Of a stretch of DNA of 55,548 bases, positions 24,503 through 31,616 are shown in pieces. Origin of the DNA: Spirochaetota bacterium (GTDB lineage Bacteria > Spirochaetota > B62-G9 > DRHN01). The stretch spans positions 1-55,548 of the forward strand of contig JAFGTF010000037.1 of assembly GCA_016934265.1 (NCBI GenBank). The letters are read 5' to 3'. The position numbers and the translations under genes were made by a program. The notes beneath the pieces were generated by a model. It ran no database searches, had not been told where the DNA came from, and worked only from the letters and a program-made list of their open reading frames with translations. Within the stretch, counting starts at the first letter, position 1. Each line of letters begins with the position of its first letter.

Positions 24503-25737
24503 TTGCATGGACAGTTTGGAAAATTTCGGCTGTAGGAGGGCTGCTTCTGGAACTCCACGGGGTCGTATGTCCAGAACTGGCTTACCTGCGGATACGTCTC
24601 GATAATAACATTCCGCCACTCGCCGTTGACGAATTTGACCTCATTGATAAATACATCCATCTTGGCCTGCTGGAACTCGTCGAATGTTATCCGTGATACA
24701 GGACCCTGATAGTCTATACTGCCTAAGGCTTTCCTGAAAGCGGCCTGATCTTCTACCTTGCCTCCTATCTTCTCTAAGGCTATGGCGGCAACCATGGCGG
24801 ACCTGTAGTACAGCCCCGCAAACAGTCCGATCGGACGTCCGCGAAGCGCTCCGTACCGTTTGTCCAGTGACCTGAAAGACTCAGAGTCGATCTCACCTGT
24901 CCATATCGATCCTGAAACGATCCCTTCAACGACTTCTCCCATCGTGGTCAATGTTCCCGCATCGATCGCCGTCGCACCGCCGAATATCTCGTACTTTCCC
25001 ATCATCCCGAATTTATCCATCTGGGTGAGAAAGCTGATGACGTCGGAGCCGCTCAACGTCAGGTATATGCAGTCCGCGTCTTTCGGCAGCTCGGTTATTA
25101 TGGATGCATAATCACTGGTACCGATCGGCACCCAGTACTTTGCCGCCACGCATCCCCCCTTCTCGCAGAACGCCTTCAGGAATCCGCCGACATGCGCATA
25201 GGGAAACGCATAATCCTCCCCGATTGTGATCACCTTTCGGTAGCCGTGCTCATACGCCCATATACCGAGCGGGAACATCGGCTGATCGCCGCAGAAGGAG
25301 GTCCGCCATACATTAGGCTTTATTCCCCTTCTGCAGACATCCTCCGCTGCGGATGCCGACACGATAATCGTCGCGTTCGGCCACTCATCGGCCGACTTCT
25401 TAACCGCCAGACCCTCTGCACCGCTCAAGGGGCCTAATATGATCTGGCAGCCGTCACGGTTGACAAGGGCCCTGCACTTGTCGACTGCGACATTCGGAGT
25501 CGCTGCGGTATCCTCGATATACAGCTTCACCGGTCTCCCGGCTATCTTGTACCCGTACTCCTCGAACGCTAGCTTCACCCCGTCGACACTGTCCTGGCCC
25601 AGCTCTGCAAACGCACCGGTAAGAACGGCGAGCACACCGATCTTGATCGGTTTCTCCTCCTTCTCCGCAAGTGCGGGCAGGGCACACAAAAAGAAGACGA
25701 ACAACACTACTGCTGACACCCTTACAAAGCGTTTCAT
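24499..25737 (-). CDS. Periplasmic substrate-binding protein of a Liv-type ABC transporter
   Basis: The product is 412 residues from the ATG at 25735-25737 with an AGGGGG site. It has a Sec signal peptide (MKRFVRV... to ALA, cleaved near residue 24) and then a type-1 periplasmic binding fold opening IKIGVLAVLTGAFAELGQDS, typical of LivJ/AmiC-like proteins. Position 1 of the transporter cassette and tight coupling to LivG show it supplies this transporter. Its ligand is unknown. The neighbouring genes suggest an organic acid or related metabolite that the TIM-barrel and UPF0261 proteins then process. Confidence 0.9.
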   Translation of the reverse strand: MKRFVRVSAVVLFVFFLCALPALAEKEEKPIKIGVLAVLTGAFAELGQDSVDGVKLAFEEYGYKIAGRPVKLYIEDTAATPNVAVDKCRALVNRDGCQIILGPLSGAEGLAVKKSADEWPNATIIVSASAAEDVCRRGIKPNVWRTSFCGDQPMFPLGIWAYEHGYRKVITIGEDYAFPYAHVGGFLKAFCEKGGCVAAKYWVPIGTSDYASIITELPKDADCIYLTLSGSDVISFLTQMDKFGMMGKYEIFGGATAIDAGTLTTMGEVVEGIVSGSIWTGEIDSESFRSLDKRYGALRGRPIGLFAGLYYRSAMVAAIALEKIGGKVEDQAAFRKALGSIDYQGPVSRITFDEFQQAKMDVFINEVKFVNGEWRNVIIETYPQVSQFWTYDPVEFQKQPSYSRNFPNCPCK

Positions 25738-25823
25738 GGTTTTTCCCCCTTTAATAGTTTTACTCCACATCTCTCGCTACGTCACAACACCGAAAGGCGG
25801 CCCTTCTTTGGGTTCCACCCTTC

Positions 25824-26666
25824 TTACTTTGTCTTTTCCATCTTAATCGCCTTATAGCGCCTGGTGACTTCGGAAACCGCTTTTTCCGTCGGCATCCGCT
25901 CCCCGCTCGATCCCGCCGCATACCCCACCGCATCGGTATGAACGAGAGAGTACTCGGCAGTTTCCGGATCCTTGAACGGCCCCCCATGGGTGAGGACAAG
26001 CACATCTGGATTGACCTTTTTAGCCGCACTGCTCATCGCCTGTGCGGCCTCCGCCGCCTCCTCAAGGCTGAGGGCCTTTTTCACACCCGTAAGCCCGCCG
26101 GCGGTAACTCCCACGAGCGCCCCCACCACATCGGCTCCCGCCTCGGCCATCTTGGCCGCCTCCTGGGGGGTAAACGCCCATGCGACGGTAAAAATATCAG
26201 AGGCATGCGCCGTCCGTATGAGCTCGGCCTCTTTAGAAAAACCGATACCGGCAGATTCGAGCTGTGCGGCGAATTCCGGGCCGTATATGCCGGCAAACGG
26301 CTCATTGGTAATCCCCGAAAATCCCATTTCCACCATTTCGGATATAAATTTTCCGAGATCGAGCGTGGGGTCATGAGCACCGATTCCGACAATACACGGC
26401 GCCTCTTTCACGGCCGGCAGTATCTCCCTCGCCATCCTCCTCACATCTTCATTCGCATCGGAATACGGCAGGAACGCCAAAAGCGTCGGCAAACCCCTCA
26501 TCCTTGATATGGCGGTTGAATACACCGCTATGAGATCCGCGCCCCCCAGCTCCGCGCTTTTTGCAGTGAGTCCGATTCCCGCCCCGAACATCAGAATCGG
26601 TTTGCCCCCTGCAACCTCCCGCCGGAGTCGATCGAGAATCTCTTTCCGAGTATACTTCTTAGCCAT
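25824..26666 (-). CDS. Phosphoenolpyruvate-hydrolase-like TIM-barrel protein, copy 1
   Basis: The product is 280 residues of the PF09370-type TIM-barrel family (annotated PEP-hydrolase-like or 'TIM-barrel signal transduction protein'). Core blocks are GGKPILMFGAGIGLTAKSAE, then GADLIAVYST, then VGIGAHDPT, then GFSGITNEPF, then VGVTAGGLTGVKKALSLEEA and LTHGGPFKDPE. The same family forms the C-terminal half of plant Tm-1. Biochemical function is essentially unknown. It is a tandem paralogue of the next gene, with 25 bases between them, and has a GGGGGGAGG site. Residues differ between the copies at the barrel rim (ITNEPFAG here, MSFPTVGL in copy 2), so they may form a hetero-oligomer or act on different ligands. 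Confidence 0.82.
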   Translation of the reverse strand: MAKKYTRKEILDRLRREVAGGKPILMFGAGIGLTAKSAELGGADLIAVYSTAISRMRGLPTLLAFLPYSDANEDVRRMAREILPAVKEAPCIVGIGAHDPTLDLGKFISEMVEMGFSGITNEPFAGIYGPEFAAQLESAGIGFSKEAELIRTAHASDIFTVAWAFTPQEAAKMAEAGADVVGALVGVTAGGLTGVKKALSLEEAAEAAQAMSSAAKKVNPDVLVLTHGGPFKDPETAEYSLVHTDAVGYAAGSSGERMPTEKAVSEVTRRYKAIKMEKTK

Positions 26667-26691
26667 ACATCCTCCCCCCGCGGAAATCTTT

Positions 26692-27558
26692 TTAGAGCTT
26701 CACCCAACTCGGTATTTTCACCGGCATGTTTTTAAAATCCCGGCACACCTTGATCACCGCGGGCTCAACCGGTGTTCTCTCTATACTTGAAGCACCGAGA
26801 TACCCGACCGCCTCAGTCGCCTCGAGGACCGGGCTCGTCGTGGCCGGATCCGCCATGATGCCGCCGTGTGTTATCGCAAGAAAATCCTTTTTCGGACGAA
26901 CCTCTTTCGCGGCATCGATCAGCGACTTCGTCACCTTGATACTCTCCTCCGTCGACATGACCGTTTCCGCGCCGATGAGACCCCCGGCGGTGAGACCGAC
27001 ATGACATGCGACTATATCCACCTGTGCCTGGGCGACCTTTTTCGCCTCATCGGGGGTAAAGCAATACCCGATGGTGAAGTAACCGAGGTCATGGATGACT
27101 TTTAGTATTTCCGCCTCTTTTGAGAAGCCTAGACCCGATTCTTCGAGGTTCTTCCTGTATTTCGAGTCCGCATCTATCAGCCCCACGGTCGGAAAGCTCA
27201 TGAACCCCGAAACCCCTATTTCCCACAGCCTTTTACACCAGTAGTCCCAAATCGTTCTCGAATCCTGTGCACAAAACCCGGCGACTACCGGTGTATCCTT
27301 TACCATGGAACACACTTCCTCCGCATAATCCAGGACCATCTGATTGTTCCTGCCGACCGGCATCAATCCCGACAGCGAGCCTGCGCCGAAATGCCTGAAT
27401 CGCCCGGAATTGTAGACCCCGATTATGTCTATACCCCCCTTCTCCTCGAGCTTCGCTGTAAATCCGTCACCGGCACCGCCGACGATGATCGGTTTCCCCC
27501 CTTTGAGGGTCTTCTTCAATCGTGCAACAAGCTCTTCCCGTTTGTACCTCTTTGCCAT
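26692..27558 (-). CDS. Phosphoenolpyruvate-hydrolase-like TIM-barrel protein, copy 2
   Basis: The product is 288 residues and paralogous to the preceding entry: both start MAKxYxREE/MAKKYTRKE and share GGKPI, the HVGLTAGGLIGAETVMSTEE block and ITHGGIMADPAT. It belongs to PF09370-type TIM barrels. The start has a GGGGGAA site. It lies between the UPF0261 gene and copy 1. The shared context of UPF0261 plus this barrel mirrors the two domains of Tm-1, which are fused in plants and fungi. Function is unknown; a shared small-molecule substrate or ligand is inferred. Confidence 0.82.
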   Translation of the reverse strand: MAKRYKREELVARLKKTLKGGKPIIVGGAGDGFTAKLEEKGGIDIIGVYNSGRFRHFGAGSLSGLMPVGRNNQMVLDYAEEVCSMVKDTPVVAGFCAQDSRTIWDYWCKRLWEIGVSGFMSFPTVGLIDADSKYRKNLEESGLGFSKEAEILKVIHDLGYFTIGYCFTPDEAKKVAQAQVDIVACHVGLTAGGLIGAETVMSTEESIKVTKSLIDAAKEVRPKKDFLAITHGGIMADPATTSPVLEATEAVGYLGASSIERTPVEPAVIKVCRDFKNMPVKIPSWVKL

Positions 27559-27651
27559 AGTTTCCCCCTTGTTGTTATTTATTTAAATACGGCGGTAACA
27601 CTATGATCACAACCGTATTCATCTTCTTTGAAACATATTTCATAAACCGCA

Positions 27652-27777
27652 TCAACCGGCACCGTCGAGCCAGCCATTCTGCTCATTCACGCTGCAAAAC
27701 CGACAAGTCAGAAGCCGCCATTCGGCATCCGAACAGCCAGCTGTCCCTTTCAGGCAAGCCCCCGTATACGTCCTCAT
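27652..27777 (-). CDS. Possible tiny cysteine-rich protein coupled to the UPF0261 gene
   Basis: This is a 41-codon ORF too short for routine calling. Its ATG (27777-27775) overlaps the UPF0261 stop in an ATGA arrangement, the same coupling used elsewhere in this operon. The product has four cysteines: C8, C15 and a CRFC pair near residues 25-28. It ends NGWLDGAG. The 215-base gap between two tightly packed operon genes is otherwise unexplained. Against it: no strong ribosome site of its own and no recognised family. It could be a small metal-binding partner or chance. Confidence 0.35.
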   Translation of the reverse strand: MRTYTGACLKGTAGCSDAEWRLLTCRFCSVNEQNGWLDGAG

Positions 27778-29117
27778 AATTCGTATACTTCGTCCATGTC
27801 GTGATGACTTCCCTTACCCCATCGGCCGTCGAGCATCTCGTCGAGCAGTTCCGCCAACAGGTCGGCGAATGCCGTTTCATTCATATGCCGGTCTACGATA
27901 AGAACATCCAGGTTCTTCTTATTTCGATCAATAGCCTCGCGCAGCCCTTTGACGAAGTACTGAGACCGCCACGACCATTCTTTACGGTCCGGGTCGCCCA
28001 CCCATGTGGGGCCTGGCGAGTCCTCCGCCCACCCCAGTTCAGGGCTCTTTTTTGCGGTATCATATGCCCCCCATCCCTTCATCGGTACGCAAAGAGCAGT
28101 CGGGCCCTTCGCTTTGTTCAGCTTCTGTGCAATATGAACGGCGATCCTGTGCGCTTCGTCGAGAGAAGTGCCGACGACCGTCACTGTCGGATTGTGTACC
28201 TTGATAATCCGTCCCGGAATGTCGAGCTCATTCTCATAATGTTTTGGAACCGAGTCCGGGGTCGTGAAGTTGATAACATCGAGACCTCCCGGCGCCACCA
28301 CCTGCGGGATTCCCTTTTTTCCCGCAGCGGTCAGCCTGTCCGGCCCTGCACTGAGGACTCCACCGAGCATAAAATCCGCAATTTCGTGCGTCGTAATATC
28401 CAGTATACCGGTTATGTACCCGTCCGAGATAAGCTCCTCCATCGACTGCCCGCCGCTCCCGACTGCATGATTAATCATGACATCGTAGCCCCTCGTCTCG
28501 AAATACTTCGATGCATGGAGCACCGCCGGCGTGGTCACGCCGAACATCATACACCCGATAAGCGGTTTCTCTTCCTCCTTCTCGGGAGCCGGGGCACTCG
28601 CCATCCCCACGACCGCCCCCGCGGCATTGTTTAAAACCTTTCTTGTTACGGAATTGAGCCCCACTTCCGCGATGGGGTATACCATGCAGATATCCTTTGT
28701 GCCGACATAGGGTCTCACATCACCCGACGTCATCGTGGAAAGCATTACCTTGGGAACTCCTATCGGAAGCGTTTGCATGACCCTTGTCGCCATGCTGGTA
28801 CCCATAGATCCCGCCATCGCTATTATTCCATCCATTTTTCCTTTCTTAAGTAAATCAACGACGATCTCGATCGCACCTTTGACGATGATATCGCTCGCTT
28901 TGGCCCGTTCCATCGAGAAGATCTCTTTCGTGCTGCTCCCAACCCGCTTCACTACCTCGCTCACCCCGATGTCCGCCCACCCGGCCTCCTTTCCGACGCT
29001 GAGCTCCAATATCAACGGTTCTCCCCCCGCGGCCCGGATTCTCTCGGCTATATACCTGATCTCATTCCCTTTGGTATCTAATATACCGGCCACTACGATG
29101 TGTATTTTCTTCGCCAT
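27774..29117 (-). CDS. UPF0261 / Tm-1-like ATP-binding domain protein
   Basis: The product is 447 residues from the ATG at 29115-29117, seven bases after GGAGG. Family blocks are VVAGILDTKGNEIRYIAERI at the N-terminus, MAGSMGTSMATRVMQTLPIG, STMTSGDVRPYVGTKDICMV, and in the second half FGVTTPAVLHA, GSGGQSMEELI, ITTHEIADFMLGG and VAPGGLDVINF. UPF0261 is the N-terminal half of tomato Tm-1, which binds ATP and tobamovirus replication proteins; the normal cellular function of the family is unknown. Here it leads an operon with two Tm-1 C-terminal-like barrels and a Liv-type transporter. It probably acts in a dedicated catabolic or sensing pathway controlled by the GntR protein directly upstream. 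Confidence 0.88.
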   Translation of the reverse strand: MAKKIHIVVAGILDTKGNEIRYIAERIRAAGGEPLILELSVGKEAGWADIGVSEVVKRVGSSTKEIFSMERAKASDIIVKGAIEIVVDLLKKGKMDGIIAMAGSMGTSMATRVMQTLPIGVPKVMLSTMTSGDVRPYVGTKDICMVYPIAEVGLNSVTRKVLNNAAGAVVGMASAPAPEKEEEKPLIGCMMFGVTTPAVLHASKYFETRGYDVMINHAVGSGGQSMEELISDGYITGILDITTHEIADFMLGGVLSAGPDRLTAAGKKGIPQVVAPGGLDVINFTTPDSVPKHYENELDIPGRIIKVHNPTVTVVGTSLDEAHRIAVHIAQKLNKAKGPTALCVPMKGWGAYDTAKKSPELGWAEDSPGPTWVGDPDRKEWSWRSQYFVKGLREAIDRNKKNLDVLIVDRHMNETAFADLLAELLDEMLDGRWGKGSHHDMDEVYEL

Positions 29118-29459
29118 ATAAGCCTCCTTTTTCATATATGGTTGTCTGACGTACCAATCCACGAACAGCTATAAAAATCCAACAAGAGGTCAGTAACACC
29201 ACTTGCATACAGCGGAATTATTTTCTATAAAAGATAAAAATCAAAAAATCATCTATTAAATGATGATACGACCCCCATTCCCCATTGTTTACACAAAGAC
29301 CTCGAGACGAAACGATCTGAAGCCTGAATCGTTCGCCACACCACCTGTTATTGTCAAAGAGCACGCGACGAAATCCCGGATCCATCCTGACATGATACAC
29401 GCCTTTCCCGGTATGGAATCCGCCCGCTTTGGTTTACTCAATCTGGGTATCTTTCGGTG
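29118..29459. other. Gap between gntR-1 and the UPF0261 operon
   Basis: This region is AT-rich near 29220-29260 on the minus strand. A weak promoter-like pair TTGATT ... AATAAT lies there. The GTRCGTTAAYGK element found at the regulator and E1 promoters is not present here. A short open frame (MSGWIRDF..., about 34 codons) is probably chance. Confidence 0.4.
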
Positions 29460-30194
29460 TCACCGTATCGTACGTCCTACTTCCACGAAAAATTCGTATT
29501 CATCGCTCCTGTACAGGGATTCTTCGTATTCTATCGGATCCCCACTCTCGGAATAGGTGACGCCTGTGACATAGAAAGCCGGGTCACCGGCTTTACAGGT
29601 CAATAACTTTGCCTCCTGCTCCTTCAGGAATACGATCTTCAAGTTCTGATGCGCCCTAGTCAGTATGATCTCATAGCTCTTCTCGTATATATCATACAAA
29701 GAGCCCGCAAGGTTCTGTAAGTCTATGCCTGGGCAATAGCGGAGGTTTATATACCTTGTCTCCAGGAGCATGGGGATATCATTGCCGAATCGCAACCGCT
29801 TCAACCTGAAGATATACTCATCCGGTCTCACCTTCAGCTTTTCGCCGTATGTGTTTGTCGCGCGGAGTATCTTCTTCTCCAATACATCTGTCGTGGGAAC
29901 CAGCCCCACTTGCTGCATGTTATGCGTGAAGCTTAAGACCTTCTCCAGGCTCCTCTTCACAGGGCGGTCCACCACGAAGGTGCCCACTCCCTGCACCCGC
30001 TGTATAAGACCCTCGTTTCTCAGGATATCGATACACTTTCTCACGGTAGTCAATGAAACACCGTATTTGTTTCGCAACTCATTTTCAGAGAGAAGCTTGT
30101 CCCCCCCCTTTACCAGCCCTGAGACGATATGCTGTCTGAGAATTTCGACAAGCTGGATATATTTCGGTTTGTATGTATCCTCTTTATAGAGCAT
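29460..30194 (-). CDS. GntR/HutC-family transcription regulator, copy 1
   Basis: This is a cytoplasmic repressor-type regulator of 244 residues. The N-terminal winged HTH (residues 8-75) contains LSENELRNKYGVSLTTVRKC and QGVGTFV, the standard GntR pattern. The C-terminal half is a UTRA/HutC ligand-binding domain (LERTRYIN-like LLETRYINLRYCP, and the end VTGVTYSESGDPIEYEESLY). It is a close paralogue of the regulator at 36565-37290. It sits at the head of the UPF0261/transporter gene run. Its own promoter at 30283-30311 carries the operator-like element shared with the E1 and gntR-2 promoters, so it probably represses itself. Confidence 0.92.
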   Translation of the reverse strand: MLYKEDTYKPKYIQLVEILRQHIVSGLVKGGDKLLSENELRNKYGVSLTTVRKCIDILRNEGLIQRVQGVGTFVVDRPVKRSLEKVLSFTHNMQQVGLVPTTDVLEKKILRATNTYGEKLKVRPDEYIFRLKRLRFGNDIPMLLETRYINLRYCPGIDLQNLAGSLYDIYEKSYEIILTRAHQNLKIVFLKEQEAKLLTCKAGDPAFYVTGVTYSESGDPIEYEESLYRSDEYEFFVEVGRTIR

Positions 30195-30282
30195 TCAAAT
30201 ATGCATCATATAAACTTTAATTTATTTATTATCCTCTTATATCTCTTACATTGTTTAAATTCATTTGTTGTTGCGTGAAGAT

Positions 30283-30311
30283 ATTAAACCATTAACGCAC
30301 TAAGCTGTCAA
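30283..30311 (-). promoter_or_regulatory. gntR-1 promoter with shared operator element in the spacer
   Basis: On the minus strand TTGACA (30311-30306), a 17-nt spacer GCTTAGTGCGTTAATGG, then TTTAAT (30288-30283). The core GTGCGTTAATGG matches the elements at 33977-34005 and 37314-37342 in the same register. A bound GntR protein would block polymerase. The start codon lies about 85 nt downstream. Confidence 0.75.
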
Positions 30312-31071
30312 TTTATTTTTAATAATTTTTTAAATTTATTTATTGTTATTACCGTTTCAATCATTTATATTTCAGCTCTTCGTATGCATCATTACACCTG
30401 CCAATCGCTCCTCCCATAAGTAACAACCGTGCCTTTCCATACCGCGTATGTTCCAATGTTTCATTCCGCAGAGGAACGGGCCGTTCACACTATTTCCTTC
30501 ATAAGAGAGGAGGCAGCTGTAACCGGTAGAGAGCGGGATTCGAAACAGAAGTCGCAGTAAGAACTTCGATTGATCGGAAAAATACATGGAGGCCGATCGA
30601 GAAAAAAACTCGAAAGAACGGTTTTTCACAGCTCTCTGAGAGAAAGCAAAAAGCCGGCTACCGCCCGTCGTGCGCATAGTAACTGCGGCCGGCTCCGTGT
30701 CCGCACAGAAAAAATTCGCGACTCGATCGGCCCCACCCATTGGAGGGACAACGAACAGAGCGATGTGCGATGCGGCTTATCTCCCCCTTTGTCCCGTGAT
30801 ACACCGTGAGTTCCCGATACAGCCGCTCAAACACAGGGTCTTGGTAAAACAGAGGAGAGTTCTTGTTTTTGCGGGAGCGATCACCAAATAATTTCAGAGC
30901 GGTACAAAAAGAGGTAACAGGTATCAACCTCTCACAGGTTCACGTCATCGATACACTGTCGCTATGACGCGAGGCGGAGGGACACTCCTGTGCTAAAATG
31001 GAGGATGCAAATAAGGCGGGGCCCCTCATTTAGAGTACACCGGGCAGGTAAAAACCGGGGCCCCGTGCCGT
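30312..31071. other. Long gap between gntR-1 and the GcvH-like gene
   Basis: The first 60 bases are AT-rich promoter-upstream DNA. From 30372 to 30927 several ORFs overlap on both strands without a ribosome site or recognisable family; one minus-strand frame (30658-30927, with YQDPVFERLYRELTVYHGTK) looks protein-like and could be a gene remnant. Near 31015-31056 two GGGGCCCC palindromes may form the terminator of the GcvH-like gene, with a T-run after the first on the minus strand. Confidence 0.35.
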
Positions 31072-31458
31072 TTATTCCATCGCTGATTCGGTATGCGTTT
31101 TGTAGGCTTCGAAATCCATAAGCTCGCCGAGCTCGGCCTTGTTCTCGATCTTTACCGAGAAGATCCACCCTTCACCGTACGGATCCTTGTTCACGGTGTC
31201 CGCCACGTCCTCGAGAGCCTTGTTCGTTTCGGTTATCTCTCCGGAAAGCGGGGCGACGATGTCCGACACGGACTTCACCGACTCTATGGAACCGATGACG
31301 TCTCCCTTCTTCACCTTCTTCCCGACTTCCGGAAGCTCGACGAACACCACGTCGCCGAGCTCATTCTGCGCGTAATCGGTGATGCCGATCTTCGCCGTGT
31401 CTCCCTCGATCTGTGCCCAGAGGTGCTCCTTATTGTACTTCAACGACTCTACGTTCAT
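31072..31458 (-). CDS. Glycine cleavage H-like lipoyl carrier protein
   Basis: The product is 128 residues from the ATG at 31456-31458 with GGAGGA seven bases upstream. It is a complete H-protein/lipoyl domain: KEHLWAQIEGDTAKIGITDYA at the start, the lipoyl-lysine K62 in ESVKSVSD, and NKDPYGEGWIF. In the glycine cleavage system H-protein carries the aminomethyl group on lipoate. No glycine decarboxylase or T-protein gene is present in the window. It follows the fused E1 dehydrogenase gene on the same strand after 158 bases, so it may instead be the lipoyl partner of E1. That role is inferred. Confidence 0.9.
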   Translation of the reverse strand: MNVESLKYNKEHLWAQIEGDTAKIGITDYAQNELGDVVFVELPEVGKKVKKGDVIGSIESVKSVSDIVAPLSGEITETNKALEDVADTVNKDPYGEGWIFSVKIENKAELGELMDFEAYKTHTESAME

Positions 31459-31616
31459 CAAATATTCCTCCGCTATTTTGTTCCCCCACTAATCTATACG
31501 AATATACCCGAATTAACAACCTTTTTAAACCCGAAGCGAAAGACCTTCGGTTCGTACTGTCCATGCGAAACGGCCGTTTTACGGGCCGTTAAACGGGCCG
31601 TCGATTTCGTCATTTA

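Noticed and set aside
30658-30927. 90-codon minus-strand ORF before the GcvH-like gene
   Set aside because: Some stretches look protein-like but there is no ribosome site and no family; not enough to call a gene.
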